Shown here: piece by piece, positions 51,846-60,180 of the stretch | Position numbering within the stretch: position 1 is the stretch's first letter | Layout: each line of letters starts with the position of its first letter | Assembly: GCF_900110575.1 (NCBI RefSeq) | Contig: NZ_FOEF01000017.1 | Span: 168,698-232,697 of the forward strand | Source of the DNA: Amycolatopsis saalfeldensis | Lineage (GTDB): Bacteria > Actinomycetota > Actinomycetes > Mycobacteriales > Pseudonocardiaceae | DNA: 64,000 nt | Reading direction: 5' to 3' | Position numbers and translations under genes: made by a program | The notes under the pieces: model-generated | Seen by the model: the letters and a program-made list of their open reading frames with translations, nothing else | Told to the model about the DNA's origin: nothing | The model's database searches: none

Positions 51846-52463
51846 TCAGAGGAGGCCGCGCCGGTAGGCCTCGGCCACAGCGGCGGCGCGGTCGTTCACG
51901 CCGAGTTTCGCGTAAGCGTGCAGCAGGTGGGTTTTCACGCTCGCCTCGCTGATGAACAGCCTTCGCGCGGCCGCCGCGTTGGTCGAGCCCTCCGCGACCA
52001 GACGCAGGACTTCGAGTTCCCGCGGCGTCAGCTCACCCGCCGGGGCACGGCGGAGCGGGGCCATCAGCCGCGCCGCGACGCTCGGCGCGAGCACGGACTC
52101 GCCGCGGGCGGCCGCGCGGACGGCCCGCAGCAGGTCCGCCACCGGCGCGTCCTTGAGCAGGTAGCCGGTCGCGCCGGCCTCGACCGCGGGCAGCACGTCG
52201 GAATCGGAGTCGTACGTCGTGAGCACGAGCACCCGCACCGCCGGATGCTCGACGGCCAGCCGCCGGATCGCGCCGACGCCGTCGAGCTCCGGCATCCGCA
52301 GGTCCATCAGGACGACGTCGGGATGGTGGCGCGCGACGAAGGCCAGTGCCTCGGCACCGTTGGCGGCCTCGCCGGCCACCTCGATGTCGGGCTCGCCCTC
52401 GAGCGCGCCACGCAGGCCGTCGCGGACCACGGGGTGGTCGTCGGTGAGCAGGACGCGGATCAC
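51846..52463 (-). CDS. NarL/LuxR-type response regulator
   Basis: A 205-residue regulator. The receiver domain (1-120) has the acidic pair DD (8-9), phospho-acceptor Asp in VVLMDLRMPELDG (about residue 53) and Lys in YLLKDAP. The LuxR helix-turn-helix (about 140-203) is LTPRELEVLRLVAEGSTNAA, then LFISEASVKTHLLHAYAKLG. It overlaps the sensor kinase gene by 4 nt and is transcribed after it. Targets are not identifiable; the adjacent DUF1707 membrane proteins are candidates. Confidence 0.92.
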   Translation of the reverse strand: MIRVLLTDDHPVVRDGLRGALEGEPDIEVAGEAANGAEALAFVARHHPDVVLMDLRMPELDGVGAIRRLAVEHPAVRVLVLTTYDSDSDVLPAVEAGATGYLLKDAPVADLLRAVRAAARGESVLAPSVAARLMAPLRRAPAGELTPRELEVLRLVAEGSTNAAAARRLFISEASVKTHLLHAYAKLGVNDRAAAVAEAYRRGLL

Positions 52464-53704
52464 GGGTCCCGCACCAGGGGGATCGCCGGGACCTGCACGT
52501 TCACCGCGGTGCCCTCACCCGGCGCGGACTCGATCGCCAGCGTGCCCGCGACCCGTCGCACACGCTGGCGCATCGCCTGGAGGCCGAAGCCCGTGCCGTC
52601 GCCGCGGGCGGGTTCGCCGGGGGTGAAGCCGGCGCCGTCGTCGCGGACGTCGAGCAGCACCACGTCGTCGGCATAGGTCAGCGTGACGCCGATCCGCGAC
52701 GCCCGCGCGTGTTTTTCCGCGTTGGCCAAGGCTTCCTGCGCGACGCGGTACAGCGTCACCTCCAGCTCCGGCAGCAGCGGGCGCGCTTCGCCGGAAGTCT
52801 CCGCCGCCACGGCGACGCCGGACGTGTCCGTGACGCGTCGTGCCAGATCGGCCAGCGCCTCCGGCAGCCGCGAGTCCGCGAGGGGCTCGGGTCGCAGGGC
52901 CTGCACGGCACGGCGCGCCTCGGTGAGACTGTCCTTCGCCAGCGTGTGGACCTGCGTCAGATGCCGTTCCCGGGACGCTTCGGAAGTGGCGCGGTCGGCG
53001 GCCTGGAGCTGCGTGACGATACCGGTGAGGCCCTGTGCCAGGGTGTCGTGGATTTCGCGCGCCATGCGCTGGCGCTCGTCGAGCACTCCGGCCTCGCGCG
53101 CCTGCGTCAGCAATTGCGCCTGGAGCCCGGCGTTCTCCTCCATCGCGGTCTCGAGCCGGGCGTTGGCCTCGGCCAGTTCCGCGTTGGCGCGCTTTCGCCT
53201 GTCGTTCTCCACCCCCACGAACCAGGCGACGAAGAGCATCGGGCCGATCACCGACATCACGACCACCCAGGCCGGCGTGGTGGCGTCCGGGCCCCAGCCG
53301 CCGCGGGACATCATCGGGACCATCGCCGTCGCGGTGACCGCGAAGATGCTCCACCGAGCGGTGAAGATCGAGAAGGCGATCGGGTAGCCGACGGACGCGA
53401 AGGCGGTGAACGTCTCCACTCGCGAGCCCAGCACCGCCGCACCGGCGAGCAGGCCGAGGAAAAAGACCGCCGTGAGCCACGGGCGCCGATGCCGGCGCGG
53501 GAACAGCGGGACGATCGTCAGGATCCACGCGGCGGTGACCGCGACGAAAACCAGCGTGAGCCGCCACTGGGCGGGTTCGCCGTGCGGCAGCGCGGCGGCG
53601 ATGATCGTGCAGATGCCGAGCCCGGTCAGGCCGACGCCGGCCAGGATCCGCCCGCCGAGCCGTTCGGCCCGCGGGTCGACCTCGCCCGGCCGGAGACCCA
53701 TCAT
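52460..53704 (-). CDS. NarL-partner histidine kinase (HisKA_3 type)
   Basis: A 414-residue membrane kinase. About six hydrophobic segments in residues 15-180 form the sensor, a coiled coil (RKRANAELAEANARLETAM) follows, then the HisKA_3 phospho-acceptor ERQRMAREIHDTLAQGLTGI and an HATPase domain with VAQEALANAEKHARA and DDGAGF. Two adjacent ATG codons (53704, 53701) are the preferred starts; the upstream extension is Arg/Pro-rich and unlikely. The input signal is unknown, but multi-helix sensors of this kind often monitor the membrane. Confidence 0.9.
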   Translation of the reverse strand: MMGLRPGEVDPRAERLGGRILAGVGLTGLGICTIIAAALPHGEPAQWRLTLVFVAVTAAWILTIVPLFPRRHRRPWLTAVFFLGLLAGAAVLGSRVETFTAFASVGYPIAFSIFTARWSIFAVTATAMVPMMSRGGWGPDATTPAWVVVMSVIGPMLFVAWFVGVENDRRKRANAELAEANARLETAMEENAGLQAQLLTQAREAGVLDERQRMAREIHDTLAQGLTGIVTQLQAADRATSEASRERHLTQVHTLAKDSLTEARRAVQALRPEPLADSRLPEALADLARRVTDTSGVAVAAETSGEARPLLPELEVTLYRVAQEALANAEKHARASRIGVTLTYADDVVLLDVRDDGAGFTPGEPARGDGTGFGLQAMRQRVRRVAGTLAIESAPGEGTAVNVQVPAIPLVRDP

Positions 53705-53775
53705 GGGGAGATTCTTGCAGCCCGGGCCGCGCCGGGGAGTCCGCCGTTCGACCGCGGCATCCACCGATCGGTGGA

Positions 53776-54165
53776 TCAGCGCCGCCGCCAGCCCGTGATG
53801 AGCAGAACGGCCAGTGGCAGCGCGAAAACCAGGATCAGCCGACCGCGCGAGAGCACGAAGACCGCGATGGCCAGCACCACGGCGATCGGCACCGCACTGC
53901 GCAGCGCCCAGCGCGTCAACGGGCTCTCACCCACGGGCCGGGCCACCGGCGCGCCGTTGTCCCGAGGCACGGTCAGCAGCGCGCTCGGCCGCGGCGACGG
54001 CAGGTCGTCGAAGAGGGGAAGCAGGTCGCTGACGCGTTTCGCGGCCGTCACCTTCGCCGAGCGCGTGCCGTACTCGTCGACGTCGAGCCGCCCGGTGCGG
54101 ACGTGCTCGCTGAGGACGTCGAGGGCGTCCTGCCGCTCGTCGTCGCTCAGCCGCATGTCGGTCAC
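53776..54165 (-). CDS. DUF1707 membrane protein
   Basis: A 129-residue protein. The N-terminal DUF1707 (SHOCT-like) module is MRLSDDERQDALDVLSEHVRTG followed by RLDVDEYGTRSAKVTAAKRVSDLLPLFDDLP. A Pro-rich linker precedes two short hydrophobic helices at about 88-106 and 109-125. DUF1707 is a small actinobacterial domain at the N-terminus of many membrane proteins, with no established function. The start is GTG at 54165 or ATG at 54156. The next gene upstream, 8 bp away, has the same domain, so the two arose by duplication. Confidence 0.82.
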   Translation of the reverse strand: MTDMRLSDDERQDALDVLSEHVRTGRLDVDEYGTRSAKVTAAKRVSDLLPLFDDLPSPRPSALLTVPRDNGAPVARPVGESPLTRWALRSAVPIAVVLAIAVFVLSRGRLILVFALPLAVLLITGWRRR

Positions 54166-54173
54166 GGTGGTCC

Positions 54174-54737
54174 TCAGCGGTCGAACCGGCGCTGGCGACG
54201 GAACTCGTCACGCATCTCACGACGCCGGTCGCGGTGGTCGAGCCGGTGCTCGCGGTGGTCCAGCCGACGGTCGCGGTCGTGGTGGTCGGAGCCGTGTCCC
54301 CACAGCGCCCGGCCGAAGATGGTGCACGCGATCGGCAGGGCGATCATCGGCCAAGGGGCGACCACACCGGTGGAGATGAGCACGATGGCCACCAGCCAGG
54401 CCAGCGGCACGATCGAGGCGGCCGCCCGCTGACCGCCGGACCACCCCTGCGGCGCGGCCACGGCAGTCGAGGGCTCCGGCTGGGGAGCCGGGGCCGGGTC
54501 CACGGCCGGTGGCGGCGCGGCCACCGCCGCCCCGCCGTACGCCGGGTGCGGCTGGGGCAGGTCGGCGAACAGCTCGCCCAGCTCACCCCGGGTCTTGGCC
54601 GCGGTGATCCGGGCCGAGCGCTCGCCGTATTCGTCGATGTCGATCCGCCCGGCGGTCATGTGCTCGCCGAGCGCGCTCAGTGCGGATTCCCGCTCCTGGT
54701 CGCTGATCCGCAGCTGCGGAGACGGAACCTCTGTCAC
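54174..54737 (-). CDS. DUF1707 membrane protein with charged C-terminal tail
   Basis: A 187-residue protein with an N-terminal DUF1707 module (LRISDQERESALSALGEH, then GRIDIDEYGERSARITAAKTRGELGELFADLP), a Pro/Ala-rich linker (about 68-100) and two hydrophobic helices at about 105-145. The last 40 residues are extremely rich in Arg, Asp and His (DHHDRDRRLDHREHRLDH), an unusual composition that may bind nucleic acid, metal or the membrane surface. It is paralogous to the next gene downstream and probably co-transcribed with it. Confidence 0.82.
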   Translation of the reverse strand: MTEVPSPQLRISDQERESALSALGEHMTAGRIDIDEYGERSARITAAKTRGELGELFADLPQPHPAYGGAAVAAPPPAVDPAPAPQPEPSTAVAAPQGWSGGQRAAASIVPLAWLVAIVLISTGVVAPWPMIALPIACTIFGRALWGHGSDHHDRDRRLDHREHRLDHRDRRREMRDEFRRQRRFDR

Positions 54738-54791
54738 GTCACCGATGGTATGCCGCCGAGCGCCCGCCGACCCACGACATTCGGCACAACT

Positions 54792-56582
54792 TCAGTCCTT
54801 GAGCTCCAGAAGCGACGTTCCCTGGGTCACGGCCGCGCCGACCTCGACCGAAAGCCCGGTGACGGTGCCCGCTTTGTGCGCGGTGACCGGGTTTTCCATC
54901 TTCATCGCCTCGAGCACCACGATCAGCTCGCCCGCCTCGACCCGCTGGCCCTCTTCGACGGCGATCTTGACGATCGTGCCCTGCATCGGCGCCGTGACCG
55001 CGTCACCACTCACGGTCGCCTTCGCACCGCCCGCGCGCTTGCGCGGCTTGGCTTTCGTCGCCGTCGCCGCGCCGCCTTCGAGGGCGAAGCCGCCCGGCAG
55101 CGAGACCTCGAGCCGCCGTCCGCCGACCTCGACGACGACGTTCTGCCGCGGCGCCTCTTCCTCGGCGTCCGCCTCCGCCGCGGTGAACGGCTCGATCCGG
55201 TTGTCGAACTCGGTCTCGATCCAGTCGGTGTACACGCCGAAGCCGTTCTCGTCGCCGATGAACGCCGGGTGGTCCACGATCACGCGGTCGAACGGCAGCA
55301 CGGTCGCCATGCCTTCGACGACCATCTCGGCCAGCGCCCGGCGGCTGCGCTCCAGCGCGTTGGCCCGGTCGGAGCCGGTGATGATCAGCTTGGCCAGCAT
55401 CGAGTCGAACTGGCCGCCGATCACGCTGCCGGACTCCACCCCGGAGTCGACGCGCACGCCGGGACCGCTCGGCGCCACGAACTTCGTCACGGTGCCCGGC
55501 GCCGGCAGGAAGCCGCGCCCGGCGTCCTCGCCGTTGATGCGGAACTCGATGGAATGCCCGCGCGGCTCGGGGTCTTCGGTGATCCGCAGCTTCTCGCCGC
55601 GCGCGATGCGGAACATCTCGCGCACCAGGTCCAGCCCGGTCGTCTCCTCCGAGACGGGGTGCTCCACCTGCAGCCGGGTGTTCACCTCGAGGAACGAGAT
55701 GGTGCCGTCGGTGGCCACCAGGTACTCGACCGTGCCGGCGCCGTAGTACCCGGCCTCCTGGCAGATCGCCTTGGCCGAGGAGTGGATCCGGGCCCGCTGG
55801 TCATCGCTGAGGTACGGCGCGGGCGCCTCCTCGACCAGCTTCTGGTGGCGGCGCTGCAACGAGCAGTCACGCGTGCCGACCACGATGGCGTTGCCGTGCT
55901 GGTCGGCCAGCACCTGCGCCTCGACGTGCCGCGGCTTGTCCAGGTAACGCTCCACAAAGCACTCGCCCCGCCCGAACGCGGCGACGGCCTCGCGGGTGGC
56001 GGACTCGAACAGCTCGGGGATCTCTTCACGCGTGCGCGCCACCTTGAGGCCGCGCCCGCCGCCGCCGAACGCGGCCTTGATCGCCACGGGCAGGCCGTGC
56101 TCGTCGGCGAACGCGAGGATCTCGCCCGCGTCCTGCACCGGCTCCTTGGTGCCGGGGACCAGCGGCGCGCCGGCGCGCATCGCGATGTGCCGCGCCGTCA
56201 CCTTGTCGCCGAGGTCGCGAATGGACTGCGGGCTCGGCCCGATCCACGTGAGGCCCGCGTCGAGCACCGCCTGGGCGAACTCGGCGTTCTCGGACAGGAA
56301 GCCGTATCCCGGGTGGACGGAGTCCGCGCCGGCCCGCTTCGCCACGTCGAGCAGCTTGTCGATGGACAGGTAGCTCTCCGCGGCCGTGCTGCCGCCGAGC
56401 GCGAAGGCCTCGTCGGCCAGGCGCACATGGGGGGCGTCACGGTCGGGGTCGGCATACACGGCGATGCTCGTCAGCCCCGCGTCCTTCGCCGCCCTGATCA
56501 CGCGGACCGCGATCTCACCCCGGTTGGCGACCAGGATCCTGGTCACCGGACCACCCGTGCTCGCGACGTCCTGCTCGCTCAC
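54792..56582 (-). CDS. accA3: Acyl-CoA carboxylase biotin-carrying alpha subunit
   Basis: A 596-residue fusion of biotin carboxylase and biotin carboxyl carrier protein. The carboxylase part has ILVANRGEIAVRVIRAAKD, HPGYGFLSENA, the ATP loop AAFGGGGRGLKVA and EVNTRLQVEHPVSEE. The C-terminal biotinyl domain has EAMKMENP with the biotinylated Lys at about 561. It provides carboxylated biotin to several beta subunits (acetyl-, propionyl- and long-chain acyl-CoA carboxylases). Position and content match mycobacterial accA3. With mutA-mutB-meaB it supports propionyl-CoA conversion to succinyl-CoA. GGGAGG precedes the GTG start. Confidence 0.95.
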   Translation of the reverse strand: MSEQDVASTGGPVTRILVANRGEIAVRVIRAAKDAGLTSIAVYADPDRDAPHVRLADEAFALGGSTAAESYLSIDKLLDVAKRAGADSVHPGYGFLSENAEFAQAVLDAGLTWIGPSPQSIRDLGDKVTARHIAMRAGAPLVPGTKEPVQDAGEILAFADEHGLPVAIKAAFGGGGRGLKVARTREEIPELFESATREAVAAFGRGECFVERYLDKPRHVEAQVLADQHGNAIVVGTRDCSLQRRHQKLVEEAPAPYLSDDQRARIHSSAKAICQEAGYYGAGTVEYLVATDGTISFLEVNTRLQVEHPVSEETTGLDLVREMFRIARGEKLRITEDPEPRGHSIEFRINGEDAGRGFLPAPGTVTKFVAPSGPGVRVDSGVESGSVIGGQFDSMLAKLIITGSDRANALERSRRALAEMVVEGMATVLPFDRVIVDHPAFIGDENGFGVYTDWIETEFDNRIEPFTAAEADAEEEAPRQNVVVEVGGRRLEVSLPGGFALEGGAATATKAKPRKRAGGAKATVSGDAVTAPMQGTIVKIAVEEGQRVEAGELIVVLEAMKMENPVTAHKAGTVTGLSVEVGAAVTQGTSLLELKD

Positions 56583-56675
56583 CCCGTACCTCCCCGTGCG
56601 TTACGTCAGCTCCGCTGCTGGTAATCCGGGAGTCTACGGACCGCCGTACCCGCCGGGATGAGAGCTGGACCACCG

Positions 56676-56987
56676 TTATACCCGCGAGCGGTGACGCAGC
56701 TCGACCGGGAGCTCGGAGTCCAGCACGATCACGTCGTAGGGGTTGACCTGGTGGATCCGCGGCAGGTGCTCGGTGTTGATCATGATCCACGGCTGGTGCT
56801 CGCCGCAGCAGTCGACCAGCCGGTCGAGCGCGGTGAAGGCGACCAGCGCCACCCGCCCGTCCGGGGTGCGGCGCAGCTCGACGTTCGCGCCGGTGCCGCC
56901 GTCGGTCGTGGCGGAAACCGGACCGGTCGGGAGGTACAGGGCCGGGGGCAGGTTGGGGTTCGTCACTGGGACAACATAGACGGCCAC
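56676..56987 (-). CDS. Small SAV_915/SseB-like protein
   Basis: A 103-residue protein. The segment GRVALVAFTALDRLVDCCGEHQPWIMI followed by a short Asp/Glu-rich end resembles the SseB-like domain in small actinomycete proteins I recall as SAV_915 family. Its role is unknown; these proteins often accompany type VII secretion or are orphan. The GTG start at 56987 is close to the divergent gene at 57017, so their promoters overlap. No transmembrane segment is seen. Confidence 0.7.
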   Translation of the reverse strand: MAVYVVPVTNPNLPPALYLPTGPVSATTDGGTGANVELRRTPDGRVALVAFTALDRLVDCCGEHQPWIMINTEHLPRIHQVNPYDVIVLDSELPVELRHRSRV

Positions 56988-57016
56988 TCAGCGCAAGGTC
57001 GCCTACAGTCTCGGAT

Positions 57017-57745
57017 ATGGGGACTTCGCTGAAGCGGACACCACGATCGGCGCTGCTCACCGCGCTGCTCGCGGCCTTGGTGACAGCGGGGGCGCTCGTC
57101 GCCGTGGTCGTCTTGCGCTCGTCGCCGGTGGAGGACGGGGCTCCGGGCGCGGCGCCGGTCGCCGCCCCGGGGACGGACCAGCCGACGGCCACGACCTGTG
57201 GCACGGGGCCGTGCCGTGAGCTGGCGGCCATGACCGTCGGCGGCACGCCGGTCTCGTTGCTGGCCGATGCCACCGGCGGCTGGGGCCGCGTGCGTGTCGG
57301 CGCGAAGCCGGACACCGAGTTCGAGCTGGCGATCACCGGGATGGGGGCGAAACTCGCGCCGAACTCGCTCCAGTGCATCGCCGGGACCACGTCCGCCTGC
57401 CTCGTGCGCGGCGACGTCAGCGGTGGCGCCTTCGGTGAGCTGCTGATCGAGTCGAGCGGCGTCTGGCGCGACTTCGGCCAGCCCTACTTCGCCGACGCCG
57501 GCACCCTCTCCCTCGACGACGTCGACCAGGACGGCCGCCCGGACCTGATCCTGGTCCGCCACGAGTGCCCCGGCTCGACCCCGGGTACGACGACCTGCCA
57601 GGCCGCGCCCGTGCTCGCCGAGGTCTACCAGCTGAGCGGCGACATCCTCGGCTGCACGCGCAAGGTGACGTCGCCTTCGCAGCTGCGCGGCTGGCCGTTG
57701 GTCCAGGTCCGGCGCAACGAGCTTTCCGCCTGCCCCGCTTCGTGA
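57017..57745 (+). CDS. Membrane-anchored exported protein with a calcium-binding-like loop
   Basis: A 242-residue protein with a basic N-terminus and one hydrophobic helix at about 12-33, a signal anchor or cleaved signal, then an external domain. Three Cys pairs are plausible (TTCGTGPCREL, QCIAGTTSACL, ECPG-TTTCQ). DDVDQDGRPDLILV is an FG-GAP/EF-hand-like DxDxDG loop. TACAGT lies 7 nt before the ATG and no ribosome binding site is seen, so the mRNA may be leaderless. I do not recognise a specific family. Its stop lies at the base of a CGTGAGTG hairpin. Confidence 0.72.
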   Translation: MGTSLKRTPRSALLTALLAALVTAGALVAVVVLRSSPVEDGAPGAAPVAAPGTDQPTATTCGTGPCRELAAMTVGGTPVSLLADATGGWGRVRVGAKPDTEFELAITGMGAKLAPNSLQCIAGTTSACLVRGDVSGGAFGELLIESSGVWRDFGQPYFADAGTLSLDDVDQDGRPDLILVRHECPGSTPGTTTCQAAPVLAEVYQLSGDILGCTRKVTSPSQLRGWPLVQVRRNELSACPAS

Positions 57746-57776
57746 GTGGCTGCGCCGGTGCACAGCCACCCACGAG
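57741..57776. terminator. Stem-loop between convergent genes (CGTGAGTG family)
   Basis: CGTGAGTGGCTG (57741-57752) pairs with CAGCCACCCACG (57763-57774) with one mismatch. It contains the stop codon of the exported protein and lies 4 bp before the end of the convergent symporter gene. It is a weaker relative of the hairpins at 27744 and 51247. Confidence 0.65.
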
Positions 57777-57779
57777 GGG

Positions 57780-59123
57780 TTACGCGGGAGTGGGCACTTT
57801 GGCTTCCTGCGGGGAATCCCGGGGACGGTCGACCGGGGCGTTGAGCACCTCGTCGTCCAGCAGGCCCTCGCTGCGCGCCACCACCGTCGGGACCACGATC
57901 TGGCCCGCGACGTTCGTGGCCGTGCGCATCATGTCCATGATCGGGTTCACGGAGTAGATCAGCGCGATGCCGAGCGCGACCTGCTTGGCGTCCAGGCCGA
58001 TGAACGCCGTGGTCAGCGTGAGCGCGGTCAGCCAGCCGGTGGTGCCCGCCGTGGCCAGCGCGCCGAGGACCGCGACCGCGACGATGCCCGCGTACTGCCC
58101 GAAGCTCAGCTGCACCCCGGCGAGGTTCGCGATGAAAATGGCGCCGATGGCCGGGAAAACGGCCGCGCAACCGTCCATTTTGGTCGCACTGCCGAGCGGG
58201 GTGGCGAACGCCGCGTAGGCCGGGTCGACCCCGAGGTTGACCGCGGACTGGCGGGTGAGCGGCAGCGTCGCGGACGAGGACTGCGAGGCGAACGCGAACT
58301 GGATCGCCGTGCCCGCCTTCGCGAAGAACTTCGCCGGGCTCACCTTCGCGACGAACCGCAGCAGGATCGGGTAGACGACGAACAGGACCACCAGGCAGCC
58401 CGCGTAAACCGCGAGCGTGGCCGAAAGCAGCGGGCGGAACAGCGCGTCGCCGTAGTTCGACACCGCCGCGCCGATCAGGCCGAGGATGCCGATCGGGGCG
58501 AGCCGGACGATCCAGCCGAGGTAGCGCTGGACGATTTCGAAGACGCTGGTGGTGAAGTCCACGAACGGCTTCGCGCGCTCACCCAGGCTGTAGGCCGCGG
58601 CGCCGATCAGCACGGCGAGGAAGAGCACCTGCAGGGTGTTGCCGTCGGCGAAGGCGGAGAAGAAGTTCTGCGGCAGGAGGCCGTTGATGAACGCGTCCCA
58701 CGAACCCCAGCTGCTCACGCTCTTCGCGGCCTTGTCGGCGTTCTTCGCGGTGGCGGCGACCCCGGCGCCCAGCCCGCCCGAGCCCGGGTCGAACAGCCGC
58801 CCGGCGGCGATGCCGATGAGCGAGGCGATCAGCGACGTGATGGCGAACCACAGCACCGTCTTGCCGCCGAGCCGGGCCGCCGTCCGTCCGCCGCCGAGTT
58901 TGCGCAGGCTGGTGATGCCGACGACGATCGCGGTGAAGACCAGCGGGATCACCGCGATCTGCAGCAGCGTGGTGAAGATCGTGCCGATCTGGTCCAGCAG
59001 GTCGGTCAGCCAGCCGGCGCCCGTCGTCCGCGCGAGGACGCCGAGTCCGGCGCCGACGACGAGCGAGCCGAGTACCGCAGCCGCGAAGACACGCGGTCGC
59101 GTGTAGGTCCGGACGAGGGACAC
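57780..59123 (-). CDS. Dicarboxylate/amino-acid:cation symporter (DAACS family)
   Basis: A 447-residue secondary transporter of the GltP/DctA fold. The hairpin-1 motif QSSSATLPLT, and the later NLGV, ATKMDGCA and IYSVNPIMDMMRT correspond to the substrate and cation sites of GltPh. About eight transmembrane helices and two re-entrant loops are expected. It imports C4-dicarboxylates or acidic amino acids with sodium or protons. In the binding region DMMRTATNV, Arg is the residue that often marks dicarboxylate or acidic specificity; the exact substrate is not certain. It stands alone between two convergent hairpins. Confidence 0.9.
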   Translation of the reverse strand: MSLVRTYTRPRVFAAAVLGSLVVGAGLGVLARTTGAGWLTDLLDQIGTIFTTLLQIAVIPLVFTAIVVGITSLRKLGGGRTAARLGGKTVLWFAITSLIASLIGIAAGRLFDPGSGGLGAGVAATAKNADKAAKSVSSWGSWDAFINGLLPQNFFSAFADGNTLQVLFLAVLIGAAAYSLGERAKPFVDFTTSVFEIVQRYLGWIVRLAPIGILGLIGAAVSNYGDALFRPLLSATLAVYAGCLVVLFVVYPILLRFVAKVSPAKFFAKAGTAIQFAFASQSSSATLPLTRQSAVNLGVDPAYAAFATPLGSATKMDGCAAVFPAIGAIFIANLAGVQLSFGQYAGIVAVAVLGALATAGTTGWLTALTLTTAFIGLDAKQVALGIALIYSVNPIMDMMRTATNVAGQIVVPTVVARSEGLLDDEVLNAPVDRPRDSPQEAKVPTPA

Positions 59124-59213
59124 GAGGCCACCCCCAAGGGTCGAAAGTTCCCGTTGGGCCCGGTTTGGGCCCTCGTGAACTCTTCCCGGTCACTCGTACG
59201 GGTGACAGTGCTC

Positions 59214-59843
59214 TCAGGATGTGGACGTCCGCCAGAGATCCACGACACTCACGCCGACCTCGCCCAGCAGCCGTCGCACCAGCGGCAGGCTGAGGCCGAT
59301 CACGCTCGACGGGTCGCCCTCGATGCCCTCGACGAACCAGCCGCCCAGCGCGTCGAGGGTGAAGGCGCCCGCCACCTGCAGCGGCTCGCCGGTGGCGATG
59401 TAGGCCTCGACCTCCTCTTCGGTCGGGCGTCCGAAGTGGACGGTCGTACGCTGGGCGCCGGCGGCCTCCTTGACGCGCTGGCCACCGTCGATGCGGATCA
59501 GGGCGTGACCGGTGAGCAGCTCGCCGGACCGGCCGGCCATGTCCGCCCAGCGCCGGCGCGCGACCTCGGGCGTGCCGGGCTTGCCGACCATCTCGCCGCC
59601 GATCGACAGCATCGAGTCGCAGGCGACGATCACGGAGTCGGCGTGCGTACCGGCGACGGTCTCGAACACCGCCTCGGCCTTGGCTTTGGCCAGCGCCATG
59701 ACGAGTTCGTCGGGTGCGGGGTCGTCGAGCGCGTCGGCAACCGCGTCTTCATCAACGCCGGACACGACGACACTCGGGTCGAGACCGGCGCTGCGCAGCA
59801 GCATCAGGCGGGCGGGGGACTGGGAAGCGAGAACGAGGCGCAC
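59214..59843 (-). CDS. maf: Maf-family nucleotide pyrophosphatase
   Basis: A 209-residue housecleaning nucleotide pyrophosphatase. The N-terminal signature is LVLASQSPARLMLLRSAGL, the catalytic acidic motif appears in VIVACDSMLSI, and YIATGEPLQVAGAFTLDALGG and GDPSSVIGLSLP complete the family pattern. The GTG at 59843 matches the family N-terminus; TAACTT lies 7 nt upstream with no ribosome binding site. In mycobacteria maf lies between accD5/accE5 and accA3; here accA3 is 2.6 kb away, with other genes inserted. Confidence 0.93.
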   Translation of the reverse strand: MRLVLASQSPARLMLLRSAGLDPSVVVSGVDEDAVADALDDPAPDELVMALAKAKAEAVFETVAGTHADSVIVACDSMLSIGGEMVGKPGTPEVARRRWADMAGRSGELLTGHALIRIDGGQRVKEAAGAQRTTVHFGRPTEEEVEAYIATGEPLQVAGAFTLDALGGWFVEGIEGDPSSVIGLSLPLVRRLLGEVGVSVVDLWRTSTS

Positions 59844-60180
59844 GGCAGGAAAGTTACCGCCCACCCCCGCCGATACCGAATTGTGACCCGCGACACTCGA
59901 TCGTCGAGTTAGTTTGTTGTTGCTCGCAACATATCTGTTTGAGGGCTCCCCGGAGGGAAACGATGCCACACCTCCGCACCAGAAGCGCACGACCATCTTC
60001 GACGGCGTCACCGCTGACGCCGGGAAGGGCACGACGGTGACCTATGACTGTGCGGGTGACGGAATCGGCTCGTCCCACCAGGTCACGGTCGCTGTGGTGG
60101 GCAAAGCTCCGCACACCGAAGGGCGGACTCCCCGACCCGGCGACCGCCCCATCGGCCCCCAAGACTTCACCACCTTCGCG

